DNA of 64,000 bases, from contig CAJULQ010000006.1 in assembly GCA_910587595.1 (NCBI GenBank), positions 1-64,000 on the forward strand, in the 5' to 3' direction. The notes beneath the pieces were generated by a model. It saw nothing but the letters and a program-made list of their open reading frames with translations. It was not told the DNA's origin and made no database searches. Positions 9,219-19,100 of this stretch are shown in pieces. The position numbers were made by a program, and so were the translations under genes. Source of the stretch: an uncultured Christensenellaceae bacterium (lineage in GTDB: Bacteria > Bacillota > Clostridia > Christensenellales > Pumilibacteraceae). How positions within the stretch are numbered: the first letter of the stretch is position 1; each line of letters begins with the position of its first letter.

Positions 9219-9425
9219 TTACGCGTTCTTTTCCGCAAACTCGTTGAGTTTGGCAAGCATTTCCTGCGCGTCTACGCCGTGCGCGGCCGCCGCTTGCTCC
9301 ACCGTTTCGCCGCGCGAAATGGGGCAACCCAAACAATGCATGCCGAACTCGAAAAACACCGGCGCGATGTCGGGCGCCACTTGCAACACCTCGTAAATGG
9401 TCATGTCTGCCGTTATCTTAGCCAT
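9219..9425 (-). CDS. DUF1858 domain protein
   Basis: A 68-residue protein of the DUF1858 family, with the typical opening MAKITADMTIYEVLQ and the two-cysteine motif CLGCPIS. The family is small, cytosolic and of unproven function; the cysteines suggest redox or metal binding. The ATG at 9425 is chosen over the upstream one because GGAGGT lies 8 nt before it. It is the first gene of a DUF1858-pth-mfd operon. Confidence 0.85.
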   Translation of the reverse strand: MAKITADMTIYEVLQVAPDIAPVFFEFGMHCLGCPISRGETVEQAAAAHGVDAQEMLAKLNEFAEKNA

Positions 9426-9460
9426 AAAGAAAAATACCTCCGCAATAGTATGCAAAAGGT

Positions 9461-9489
9461 ATTTTACCCCAAAACGCCCGTTTTGTCAA
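9461..9489 (-). promoter_or_regulatory. Promoter of the DUF1858-pth-mfd operon
   Basis: TTGACA (9484-9489) and TAAAAT (9461-9466) are 17 bp apart on the minus strand. A short AAACGCC/GGCGTTT stem overlaps the -35 region and may help to end the upstream lipoprotein transcript. Confidence 0.7.
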
Positions 9490-9494
9490 GGCGT

Positions 9495-10487
9495 TTATTT
9501 TACCACCGTTGCGTTTTCGGCGGCCAACAACGCCGACACCTCGCTCGGCAACGTTACTTCGGTCTGCCCGAAATCGGAAAATTCTATCGTTCCGTTTATA
9601 TCATGGCCGCCTTGCACGTTCACCTTGTGCAACGCACCGTTTTCCACGCGACAATGCAACAGCAATCCGTAACCCATCAGCGAAAAACCCTCTTTGGTTT
9701 TCATTCCGTATCGCAATTCGAAATCATCGATGAAACCCTCATTAGATATGCGAATAAGATCCGCCACCGTGTCAATTTCCAAACCGTTGCCCACTCCTTT
9801 TTCGAGCGCAAAGTCTTCTTGCACGTCGTTTTCCGTACGCTTTCTCGCCGTATAAAAGCCTTTGTCGGTCAAAACGGTATACGTATATTCCTTTTCGACA
9901 TCATGTTTATATCTATCCTCTGTATATGCGTATATCATATTGTCCGCAAAGTTTATATCGATCACGTCATATTCGAGGCCTTTCACTTGTACCGTGCAGT
10001 TTACATATTGCTCGGCACGCAACACCGCGTTAAGATAACTTTGGGTGATAGCCTCCCCTTCTTTGGGCAACGGCGCAAAAAAGCCGTATTGCCCGTCGGT
10101 GCAATGCAACACATACATGTTGTGGGTATATCTCTTACTTGCGCCCGCCAGATCCGGCATCATCGTAAAATCCGCCGAGTACGTCACCGTGACCGACACG
10201 GCCGATTGCACGGCGGCGCGCGCTTCGGCCGAAAGTCCCAACGCGTCTATTTCTTTGGCCGACAGTTCTTTCCCGCGCGCATATTCGGTAAACAGCGCAA
10301 CGTCCGCCAGTTCGGTTTGCAAGAATGCTTTCACCGCCGCTTCTTCCGAATCGTACCGTTCTTCGGATACGGCGCCCGTGAACGTATCACCTTTATTGCC
10401 GTTATCCTCTTTACCACATGCCGCAAAACCGAAACACGAACAAACCAACACGACGCACAGCGCCAAAACCGGCCATTTCTTTTTCAT
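9495..10487 (-). CDS. Lipoprotein of unknown function under a poly-G promoter
   Basis: A 330-residue lipoprotein: a charged MKKK start, a hydrophobic signal and the lipobox GFAACG (Cys about 23). The mature part is acidic with alternating beta-strand-like segments. It ends in TEVTLPSEVSALLAA, close to the VTLPS-type ending of the 451-residue lipoprotein at 20404-21759, which suggests one family. The start is fixed by AGGAGA 8 nt before the ATG. The promoter contains a run of nine Gs between its -35 and -10 boxes, so expression may switch by slippage. No known domain was recognised. Confidence 0.75.
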   Translation of the reverse strand: MKKKWPVLALCVVLVCSCFGFAACGKEDNGNKGDTFTGAVSEERYDSEEAAVKAFLQTELADVALFTEYARGKELSAKEIDALGLSAEARAAVQSAVSVTVTYSADFTMMPDLAGASKRYTHNMYVLHCTDGQYGFFAPLPKEGEAITQSYLNAVLRAEQYVNCTVQVKGLEYDVIDINFADNMIYAYTEDRYKHDVEKEYTYTVLTDKGFYTARKRTENDVQEDFALEKGVGNGLEIDTVADLIRISNEGFIDDFELRYGMKTKEGFSLMGYGLLLHCRVENGALHKVNVQGGHDINGTIEFSDFGQTEVTLPSEVSALLAAENATVVK

Positions 10488-10516
10488 CTCTCTTTCTCCT
10501 TTTTTTTGGTAAAAAC

Positions 10517-10544
10517 AGTATAGCACCCCCCCCCGATTCGTCAA
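10517..10544 (-). promoter_or_regulatory. Promoter with G9 tract in the spacer (possible phase switch)
   Basis: On the minus strand TTGACG (10539-10544) and TATACT (10517-10522) are 16 bp apart, and nine of the spacer bases (10526-10534) are consecutive Gs. Ten Gs would give the optimal 17-bp spacer. The same design is found at 21792-21819. Confidence 0.75.
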
Positions 10545-10656
10545 CCGTTTGCACATACATTTCGCAAAAAAGGCGGCGTGGCGTTTGCTTATTCTATACG
10601 CCGCGCAACGCGCATATACTATCCTATAAAATACTGCTGTAAACAGGGAGAAATAT

Positions 10657-11436
10657 ATGCTGAAAGTCAGTGAACTGCTGGGCAAAACGCTGTTGTCGCT
10701 ATCCGACGCCCAAAACGTAGGCTATGTGGGCGCGGTGTGGTTCGACGCAAAACTCACCCGCGCCAAAACCGCCGAGATCTTCAGCGACGACGACCAACGC
10801 CCCGAAAGCGCCTATGTGGAAATGCGCCAAATGCAGTGCGACGGCGACGCCGCCGTCATCCGATCGCAAGCCGCGGTCTTGCCGCAAAACCTTGCCTCCG
10901 CCGTATCGCCTTGCCCCATCAACTGCCAAAGCTACAACCAGAGCGGCAAAGCCTTGGGCAAAGTGCGCGACGTTCTTTTGGAAGATAACGCCGTAGCGGG
11001 CATTGTGTGCGAAAGCAAAACGTTCACGCCCGCCGAACTGCTCAGTTTGAGCCGCGACATGTGCATATTCAACGATACGGGCGCGCCCGTCAAACTACCC
11101 AAAGCGCGTTTTCACCGCACCGCGCAAAAAAAAGCGGCCAAGCCTATGCCCGCCGCCATTCCGCCGATCGCGGCGCCCGCCGAGCGCAAAGCGCGCCCTA
11201 TAGAGGACGAAACCAACCGCGTGGCTACGCCCACCCAACCCCAATCGGTAACGGTGACGCGCGCCCCCGGCGACCCCGTGAAAGACTACCGCTTTTTATT
11301 GGGCAAACCCGTGCACACCCCCGTTATGCGCGGCGAACGCGTTCTCATTCCCGCCGGCACGCAAGTCACCGAAGAGGTGATCGAGCTGGCCCGACGCGAA
11401 AACAAATTGGTACAACTTGCCTTGCGCGCCTTTTAA
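10657..11436 (+). CDS. PRC-barrel domain protein
   Basis: A 259-residue cytosolic protein. Residues about 3-85 and 90-150 look like two PRC-barrel units: MLKVSELLGKTLLSL opens the first and SGKALGKVRDVLLED lies in the second. A Pro/Ala-rich linker (about 155-205) leads to a C-terminal segment that contains VLIPAGTQVTEEVIELARR, which resembles a small beta/alpha module. PRC-barrels occur in RimM and in Firmicutes proteins linked to sporulation or RNA metabolism; the role here is unknown. GGGAG 8 nt before the ATG supports the start. Confidence 0.7.
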   Translation: MLKVSELLGKTLLSLSDAQNVGYVGAVWFDAKLTRAKTAEIFSDDDQRPESAYVEMRQMQCDGDAAVIRSQAAVLPQNLASAVSPCPINCQSYNQSGKALGKVRDVLLEDNAVAGIVCESKTFTPAELLSLSRDMCIFNDTGAPVKLPKARFHRTAQKKAAKPMPAAIPPIAAPAERKARPIEDETNRVATPTQPQSVTVTRAPGDPVKDYRFLLGKPVHTPVMRGERVLIPAGTQVTEEVIELARRENKLVQLALRAF

Positions 11437-11451
11437 CGCATGCCTTTGCCA

Positions 11452-11490
11452 CAAAAAAACCGCGGCTGTATACCGCGGTCTTTTTTTATT
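11452..11490. terminator. Bidirectional terminator
   Basis: The perfect stem ACCGCGG/CCGCGGT is flanked by an A-run on the left and a T-run on the right. It can end both the PRC-barrel gene and the convergent membrane-protein gene. Confidence 0.85.
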
Positions 11491-11510
11491 GTGTTACAAA
11501 TTTTTTATGC

Positions 11511-12725
11511 TTATCGTTTGGTGGCGCTCGACATGGCTTTCAACAAAGCGGCCAATGCCTCGTTCAAGCGGCGTTGCTGTTCGGGCGTTTTATTTTCGGG
11601 CTTGGCGCGCTCTTTCTGCAACTGCAAAGCCACTTCTTTCATCTGCGCCAACGACGCGCCTTCTTGCTTGATCTTTTCTATGCGGGCGATCACCTCGTCG
11701 GCCGACGATGCGCCGCTCGGCGCCGCCGCTTGGGCGGTTTGCGCGGCTTGTGCAGCTTGCGCTTGTTGCGCGGCGCGCGCTTGCGCCGCGGCCTGTGCCG
11801 CCGCTTGGGCTTGCGCTTGTGCCGCCGCGGCTTGGGCTTGCGCTTGTGCCGCCGCGGCTTGGGCAGCCGCTTGTTCCGCGCGGGCCGCCGCCATGGCTTC
11901 GGCACGCGCTCTGGCGCGCAGTTCTTCTTCGCTCTCTTGCGGTTCTTGCATTACAATCGGTTCGGGTTCCACGCGCACGGGCTCCGGCTCCGCCGCGATC
12001 GGTTCGGGTTCGGCCGTTACCGCCACCGGCTCATCTTCCAACTCCACCGTGATGTGGGTGGGTTCGTCGAACGTGTTGCCGTACGCGGCTTGCGCTTGGG
12101 CATACACGGGCGGCTCATTCGATATAGGCTCGTCTTGCATAACGGGCGCTTGTTCCGCCGCCGCATGGCCACCGTGCAATACCGACGCCAACGCGCTCAC
12201 ATAGCCGTTATACGCTTTTACGCCGCTCTTTAAGATAGCAGATGAAATAAGCCCCGCCGCCAAACGCAAGATCATAACAAGCACGGTGACTATCGCAGGC
12301 ACCGTTAAAATGTACAGAAAGGTTTCTGCGGCGTCTTTGACATAAAAGCCCACGAAAAACGACAGCAAAATGCAAAGAATGCCCGCCGACATCACGGCGT
12401 TCGGAAAACTCGACGCCACGCTCTCTTTGAAAGGCGCGTACACGCACGCGTCGGGCGTGATCACATCGTCGGGTTTGGCCCCCGTTTGTTTTACCGTTTT
12501 GTACTGCTTGCGCACGCGGGTGGGCAACTGTTTGGCCGTGGCGTTGCACGTTTGCAGATCGGGTTTTTTGATCACTTGTTTGGCGATCTTTTTGAACTTG
12601 CCGAGGTCGCCGCCCATCGACAGCGCCAACAGCACGACAAAAACCGCCACCACGATGCCCGCGGCGATCGCCAACCACACTACGGTGTTCAATTTTCCTA
12701 TGATATCGGCTATTTTTTCAAACAT
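11511..12725 (-). CDS. Membrane protein with Ala/Gln-rich cytosolic tail
   Basis: A 404-residue protein. A transmembrane helix lies at about 15-37, two more at about 110-130 and 137-160. The tail then has an acidic Glu-Pro region with repeated EPEPI motifs (about 225-260), a long Ala/Gln/Arg helix (about 265-345) and a charged C-terminal helix. The tail looks like a coiled coil or a filament-like rod. I recognise no family. A TATACT box at 12791-12796 could be the -10 element, without a good -35. Tandem 27-bp repeats encode part of the Ala/Gln helix. Confidence 0.65.
   Translation of the reverse strand: MFEKIADIIGKLNTVVWLAIAAGIVVAVFVVLLALSMGGDLGKFKKIAKQVIKKPDLQTCNATAKQLPTRVRKQYKTVKQTGAKPDDVITPDACVYAPFKESVASSFPNAVMSAGILCILLSFFVGFYVKDAAETFLYILTVPAIVTVLVMILRLAAGLISSAILKSGVKAYNGYVSALASVLHGGHAAAEQAPVMQDEPISNEPPVYAQAQAAYGNTFDEPTHITVELEDEPVAVTAEPEPIAAEPEPVRVEPEPIVMQEPQESEEELRARARAEAMAAARAEQAAAQAAAAQAQAQAAAAQAQAQAAAQAAAQARAAQQAQAAQAAQTAQAAAPSGASSADEVIARIEKIKQEGASLAQMKEVALQLQKERAKPENKTPEQQRRLNEALAALLKAMSSATKR
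11797..11870 (-). repeat. 27-bp tandem repeats encoding the Ala/Gln helix
   Basis: About 2.7 copies of a 27-bp unit (complete unit 11821-11847) encode AQAQAQAAA-type peptides. The unit length is a multiple of three, so expansion or contraction would keep the frame. Confidence 0.65.
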
Positions 12726-12885
12726 AACGGAACGTTTCTCCCCTGTTGTTCATAGAATTTACGCACGTGTCTTTCTGTCTATATATCTATAGTATACCAC
12801 AGCCTTTGCAAAATTGCTATACTTTTGCACCGATTTTTTGGGAAATTTTCGGCAAAATCGCGAAAAACGGCCTAAAAACAGCGGC

Positions 12886-15800
12886 TCACACCTCTATCTG
12901 CAAAAATTTGCGGCAAGAAAATCCGTAAAGATAGGCGGCGCACACTTTGCGCTTTAGCACGTTTTCCACCGCGCGCGCATACAGCGCCAGCTGTTTGGCA
13001 TAGGCCGCACTGTGCAAGTTTTCTTCCTTGCCCGTTTTGTAGTCCACGATCTCCACACTGCCGTCTCGGTTGAAAACGAGCAGATCGATCACGCCTTGCA
13101 CCAACACATGCCCGTTGCCCGTACCGCCCGCCATCGATGCGGGGGCGCTATATACAAACGCTTTTTCGCGCAAAAAGGCGCGACCGCCGATATATGCGTG
13201 CATGGCGGCGAACGCGGCCGTCAGCTCGGCGCGGTCGGTCAGAGCGCCCTCTTGCGGGAAACGGGCGCACAGTTTCTCCCAAGCGTCGGGCGATGCAAAA
13301 TCCGCCCATTGCATAAACTTGTGATACGCCGTGCCCGTTATCGCCGCGCGATCGTCTTGATACAGCGGCGCGGGCGCGTTCTCCTCTTGGGCGTGCGCCA
13401 CCGCCGAAACGGACACTTTCACCGCGTTCTCCGTTATCGCCGCGCGCATAGCCGCCGCCCTTTCCTCTTGGGCAAAGCGGGCGCCGAGCGTTTGCGCCAA
13501 TGCGCTATCCAAAACTTTAGGCGGCGCGGGCATATACACGTCTTCGCACGCCGCGGGCGGCGTTTGCGCCGCTATCGGCGTCAAAAAGTCGTATAGCCAA
13601 TCGAGATAGGCGCCGGCCGCGTCGGCGCTTTTGGCGTCGTGCTCGCCCGCGGGCGCTTGCGCTAATAGGCTTAGGCGATATTTTGCCCGCGTCATGGCCA
13701 CGTACAGCACGCGCATTTCCTCTTCGGCCACGGCGCGCTTGCTCTTTTGCGCGCACACGGCAAACCGCGGGTTTTCTCGAACGGTGCGGTTTTCGAAATC
13801 GAAGGTGCGCAACACCGCGCCCTCTTGCTCGTCGCACAGCACGGTAGCGGACGCGTCGCGCATATTGAACTGCTTGTGCAGTTCGGGCAACACCACGCAC
13901 GCAAACTCCAACCCTTTGGAGGCGTGCACCGTCATGATACGAATGGCGCGGCCGCCCCCTTGCACGCTTAGCCGCGGCACGCCGCACACGGCAATATAGC
14001 GAAGATAGTCGTGCAACGTGTCGTTTTCCGCGCCCGCCAAATGTTCCATGAACGCGTCGAGCGCCGCCGCCTCCCGCTCGCCGCCTCTTAATAGCGCTTT
14101 GGAGAAACAGCCGTAACGCGCGGTTATATCGCCCGCCAATTCGGCCACCGTTTTTTCGGCCGCGCGCAAACGCCACTGCCGCAACTCGCTCGCAAAGGCC
14201 GCCGCCTTGCGCGCCACGTCGTTGTCTTCGCCGCTCTCGGCCAACGCGTAAAACGCGTCGCAAAACAGTCCGCCGCCCGACAGTCGGATATGCGCCAGCT
14301 CGTCGGGCGTGAAATCGCCGAAGAGCGGCGACAACAAGACCGCGCCGAGGTGCACGTCGTCGCGCGCGTTGTCGAGCACCCGAAACAGCGAAAGTAAAGC
14401 GGACACCGAGGGGAAAACGTCGGCCGACGTATCGGACGAAACCATGGCCACGGGCAACGAAAGCGCGCGCAATTTTTTTTCGAGCAGATCGCAAAACGCG
14501 CCGCGCGAACGGACAAGCACCGCTACGTCGCCGTAGTCTACGGGGCGGGTCTTGCCCTCGCCCGCCTCTTCGTCGGGCACCTCGCCGCCCAGCATGTCCA
14601 ATATCTCTTCCACCGTCGCGTCCGCCTCTTTTTCCAAAGCGGGGTCGGGGATCTCGGCGGTGTCGGCCTCGGCCGAATAGACGCCCGCGGGCAAATCGGA
14701 GCATTCTTCTTCCGTGCGGATCAGCCGCGCCCGCACTTGTCCCGAAAGCGTTTTGCCCGCGCGAAACGGAGCGCTCTTATAGTCCGCGCCGCCGAATTGC
14801 TCGGTCATCACCTTGCCGAACACGTCGTTCACCGTTTGCAGTATGCCCCCGCCCGACCGAAAGTTGGCGGTAAGCTCGAGCGCCGTACCCGCGCCCGCGC
14901 GATATGCCTTTTGCTTTTCGCGAAAGAACTTGGGGCGGCACATGCGAAACCCGTAAATAGACTGCTTGACGTCGCCCACGAAAAACATTTCGCACGCGAA
15001 GCAACGCAAGATCTCTTCTTGCAACGGGCTGATGTCTTGGTATTCGTCTACAAACACATACTTGTATTTGGCCACGATATCTCGACCGTGTTCGCCGCGC
15101 AAGATCTGCAAGGCGGTGTGTTCCAAATCGGCATAGTCCATTTTGCCGCGGGCGCGTTTGCTTTCGGTATACAGTTCGTGCATGCGTTCCACCGTGGCCG
15201 TCAGCGCGCGGGCATACGGCAAACTGTCTTCGTGCGAGGGCATGGCGCGTATCTTTTCGCGTTTTTTGCACACCTCGGCATACGCCGCTTTGCGCGTTTT
15301 GAGCCGTTCGTGCCAAATAAACGACGGCGCGTCCGAACGCATGGGCGACAGCGCGCACGCATACGGTTCACCCGCGCAAACGCACGCATACAGTTGCTCG
15401 GCGGCAACCGTATCGGCGGCCGCACCCGATGCGCGCAAATGCGGCAAAAGCTCTTTCAGTTCCTCCCCGATACGTTGCGCGTCCGTATCCGTTTGCGCCA
15501 GCAACGCGGCGCGATATTGTGCATCCGTCCGTTGCGCCGACAGCCGCAACCACCCGTAAAAATCGGCTTGCGCGCGCGCGTAGTCGTACACCGCGAGCAC
15601 CGCCTCTTTCAAGCGGCGGTGACTGCGGTTTTTATACAGCGCCGCATATAAGCCGGCAAACGCCTCGTCGCCTTGTTCCCGCCGTTCGGCCACGGCTTGT
15701 TCGGCCGCCGCATTTTTGAGCGATTCTTCCTCGCCCTCTTCGAGCACCGTGCTTTCGGGATCCACGGGCGGTTGGGCGGCGAAAAACCACGACTTGATCA

Positions 15801-16101
15801 AATGCGCGCACCACGCGTGCAAGGTGGAAATTTCGGCTTGCGGCAGATAGCGCAATTGTTTATGCAGCCACGCGTCGTTTGCGTCCGCCAACGCCTCGCC
15901 CAATTTGCGTTTCATATCGGCCGCCGCCGTTTTGGTAAAGGTGCACACCACCGTTTGGCGCAAGTCCGCCCCCTCGCGCAACAGCGCGCAAATGCGCTCG
16001 ATCATAACGGCCGTTTTGCCGCTGCCCGCGCCCGCCGACACCAACAAATGGGTGCCGCGCGCGTCGATGGCCTTTCTCTGTTCATCCGTCCAATTTCTCA
16101 T
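12886..16101 (-). CDS. addA: ATP-dependent helicase/nuclease subunit A
   Basis: A 1071-residue UvrD-like SF1 helicase fused to a RecB-type nuclease, the working partner of AddB in double-strand-break resection and Chi-dependent recombination. The N-terminal Q-motif WTDEQRKAID is followed by Walker A SAGAGSGKTAVM (about 22-33), Walker B FVDEYQDISPLQ, and helicase motifs including TVHASKGLEF and VAMTRAKYRL. The C-terminal PD-(D/E)XK nuclease shows GVIDLLVF and VDYKTGK. At 1071 residues it is shorter than B. subtilis AddA (about 1230). The ATG overlaps the addB stop by 4 bp. Confidence 0.96.
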   Translation of the reverse strand: MRNWTDEQRKAIDARGTHLLVSAGAGSGKTAVMIERICALLREGADLRQTVVCTFTKTAAADMKRKLGEALADANDAWLHKQLRYLPQAEISTLHAWCAHLIKSWFFAAQPPVDPESTVLEEGEEESLKNAAAEQAVAERREQGDEAFAGLYAALYKNRSHRRLKEAVLAVYDYARAQADFYGWLRLSAQRTDAQYRAALLAQTDTDAQRIGEELKELLPHLRASGAAADTVAAEQLYACVCAGEPYACALSPMRSDAPSFIWHERLKTRKAAYAEVCKKREKIRAMPSHEDSLPYARALTATVERMHELYTESKRARGKMDYADLEHTALQILRGEHGRDIVAKYKYVFVDEYQDISPLQEEILRCFACEMFFVGDVKQSIYGFRMCRPKFFREKQKAYRAGAGTALELTANFRSGGGILQTVNDVFGKVMTEQFGGADYKSAPFRAGKTLSGQVRARLIRTEEECSDLPAGVYSAEADTAEIPDPALEKEADATVEEILDMLGGEVPDEEAGEGKTRPVDYGDVAVLVRSRGAFCDLLEKKLRALSLPVAMVSSDTSADVFPSVSALLSLFRVLDNARDDVHLGAVLLSPLFGDFTPDELAHIRLSGGGLFCDAFYALAESGEDNDVARKAAAFASELRQWRLRAAEKTVAELAGDITARYGCFSKALLRGGEREAAALDAFMEHLAGAENDTLHDYLRYIAVCGVPRLSVQGGGRAIRIMTVHASKGLEFACVVLPELHKQFNMRDASATVLCDEQEGAVLRTFDFENRTVRENPRFAVCAQKSKRAVAEEEMRVLYVAMTRAKYRLSLLAQAPAGEHDAKSADAAGAYLDWLYDFLTPIAAQTPPAACEDVYMPAPPKVLDSALAQTLGARFAQEERAAAMRAAITENAVKVSVSAVAHAQEENAPAPLYQDDRAAITGTAYHKFMQWADFASPDAWEKLCARFPQEGALTDRAELTAAFAAMHAYIGGRAFLREKAFVYSAPASMAGGTGNGHVLVQGVIDLLVFNRDGSVEIVDYKTGKEENLHSAAYAKQLALYARAVENVLKRKVCAAYLYGFSCRKFLQIEV

Positions 16102-19100
16102 TTGTCCGTTTCCTTTTGCGCGGCCTGCACCGTTTCTATCCACTCGCACTTAATATGGCGCTTAGTTCGCTCGCGCGTTTTGCCGCCCAGCGCCGTGCAC
16201 ACGTCTTTCACCTCGCAATAGGCGCACTCGTTGCCCCCGCCCAGCGGCGCGGCGGCGCAGTATCCGCTTTGCATTTCGGCCGCGCCCGCCGCAAACACCG
16301 CCTCGGCATAGTCGCAGACAGCGGCGAGCGTTTCGCCGCGCACCGCCGCGCTGCCCGTTTTGCGAAGCACCGTTTTATCGGGGGCGGACTGTTTGGCCGC
16401 CGTGGCGCACACCACGTCGCTCGCATACAGCGGCGTGCGCAAGCCGCCGTCCATTTCGGCCGCGTATCGTTCGTCGAAAATGCCGCGCAAGCGGTGGCTT
16501 TTGCTGTCGTCGGAAAAGCCGGCGGACAGCGGAAAATAAAACATGCCCGCGGGCGTGTAGCCGTTTTCTTGCGCCACCTTCAAATACACGGGCAACTGGA
16601 TCTTGCGCCCGTAGTAAATATCGGCGTACGAAAATTCGGCGTGCCCCGTTTTGTAATCGATCACCCGCGCCAACCCCGCGCCGCCGTTGTCCGCCACGTC
16701 CAAGCGGTCTATAACGCCCTCGGCCGTGGTCTGCCCCGACGGCAACGTAAAGGTGCGACCGCGCAGCGGCGCGCCCTCTTTGCCGAACGCCGCCTCGGTA
16801 TACGCGGCGGCAAAATCGCCTTTGCGCAGTTGCGCCGCCACCACGCCCGCCAGCGTTACCGCCTCGCCCGTCAGTTCGGCCATGAACCGCTCGTCGGCGC
16901 CGCGCAACAGTTGCGGCTCGTTTTCGCGCACGGACGCCACAATGGCGGGCACGGTGCTTTGCGGCTCGTCGTACGCGCCGCCCGCCACGAAAAGCTCGAT
17001 CACGCGGTGCAAAAAGGTGCCTAAGTCGAGCGGCGAAACTTGGCCGTCGGGGCGTGCTTTGAGCTTTAATCCGTAGCGCAAAAAACAGCGCAACGGACAC
17101 GCAAAATATTCTTGCACGCGGCTCACGGACAATCGGCGAGCGGCATATAAACTCGCGGCGCAAGCCACGCGTTCGCACCGCCCCGACAGCGCGGGCACCC
17201 GTCCCGACAGCGCGGCCGCCAACTCGTTTTCAAACCCCAAACCGTCGCCGCCCGCGTCGCAGTCGGCCTTGCCGATAAGATACAGCTCGAGCGCCGCCGC
17301 GGGCGTGGGGCACAGCGCAAGCAACAGCTTTCGCGCCGCCTCGTCGCGCTCGGACAGCCGCAAGCGCTCGCTTTCGGGCGAACTTGCCCGCACCGCGCGC
17401 AACCCGTGTATGCGCGCCAACACGGGCGAGGGCGGTTGCGCCGTGCAGTACGACAAAAAGAGATTTTCACTGCCCGACAGCACGGCGTTCAGCTCGGCCG
17501 CCGCGCGCGCGTTGCGCGCCTCCACGCTTGGCTCTATCACCGCTTTTTTATCGCCGTGCGCCGCCACTTGCGCCAAATCGGCGTCGGACAGCAAGCCGTC
17601 GTCGTGCAACACTTTGGGCGCCTCGCCCTCTTGCATGCCCACCGCAAACAAATACTTTTTACCCGACGCGCGAAAGGCCGAAACGTCGCCCACTTCCACG
17701 GTGTGCGCGCGGTTGGGGATCACCCCCACTTCTTTGAGCGAAAAACTTTCTTCCAACGCCTCCGTGAGTAAGGCAAAGGGCACGGGCAAGGCAAACACTT
17801 CTTCGAGCACGGCGGCTTGCGCGGCGATCTCCCCCCGCACCCCCGGAAACAGCGCGTTGAACTGCGCCGTGATCTCCGCCTCGTTTGGCGGCATCGCCTG
17901 TACTATGGCGCGGCCGAGATCGGCGCCGTTATGCACGTTCTCTTTGTGCACGCCGCGCACCAAAGCCGCCAACTTCGCCCGCACCGCCTCGGCCACGGGC
18001 AACGCGCCCGCCAACACGGGGTCGCTCGGCTCGAACGAAAACGCGCGCGTCATGCCCCATTCGGGCAACGCCGTGCCCAGCACGTAATTTTCGAATACGT
18101 CGGCGTCGGCGGCCGACACGCCGCAATACGGGCTTTTGCTTAAGCGAATATAATTGGCGTTAGTGCCCGTTTGCGCCGCCGCAAACAAGCAAGAAAGATA
18201 GCGCGCCAACGGATGGGACGACAGCGCGTATTTTTCATCGGCAAAATAGGGTATGCCGTATTCGGTAAAAATGCGCTTGAGCCGCGCCGTGTCGGCCGCG
18301 GGCACAATAACGCCCATGTCGTCGTACGGCACGCCCCGCTCGCGCAACGCGCGTATGCGCACCGCCGCCGCTTTCAGTTCGTCGGCGCGCGAGGGCGCGG
18401 CGTATTCCTCGATGCGCTTGTCCTCTATCTCCAAGCGGCCGGCTGCCGTATACACATAGGCGTGCCCCTCGCCGCACAGCGCGCATATCTTTTGCACGAT
18501 GCGATTTTGTAACGGCATAAACGCGTCGTAGCACGCGAAAAACACGTCCGCGCCCGCAAAGTATGCGCCGCAAGCCCCCAGCATTTTGTCTAACAGCAAC
18601 ATGCCGCCCGCCGAATCCACGTACTTGCCGCGCATGTTTTGCATAAACGCGGCGTATATCTTTTTCACGTCGTGCAGTTTTTTGCCCGTCAGCCCCGCCA
18701 CGTCGTCCGGCAGATCGTCGGGCGCCAATCCGCTGGCCGCCAACTGACACAAGTTGTCGTACATCGTTTCGCCGAATCCGGCAAAATGCGCGCTGCGCCG
18801 AAAGCACACAAGGCTGTCGGCGTTTTCGCTCAAAATGCGCCGCACCCACAGCACGGCGCCCAACCGCGACAGCGGCTTTTCCGCGCCGCTCCCGCCCGCG
18901 TACTCTTCCAGCTTGTATCGCAAACGGTCGATCGTGAGCACCTCGGCGTCGAACGCGCCTCCGCTCTCGCCGTATAAAAGTTTTTCGGCCAGCAACGTGT
19001 ATTTGTCGGGCACGAACAAAATATACCGCCGATCAAACGAAAATCCGTACCGCGCGCGGCGGTCGTTAATTTCGCGCACCGCCAAACGCAACGTTTCGGC

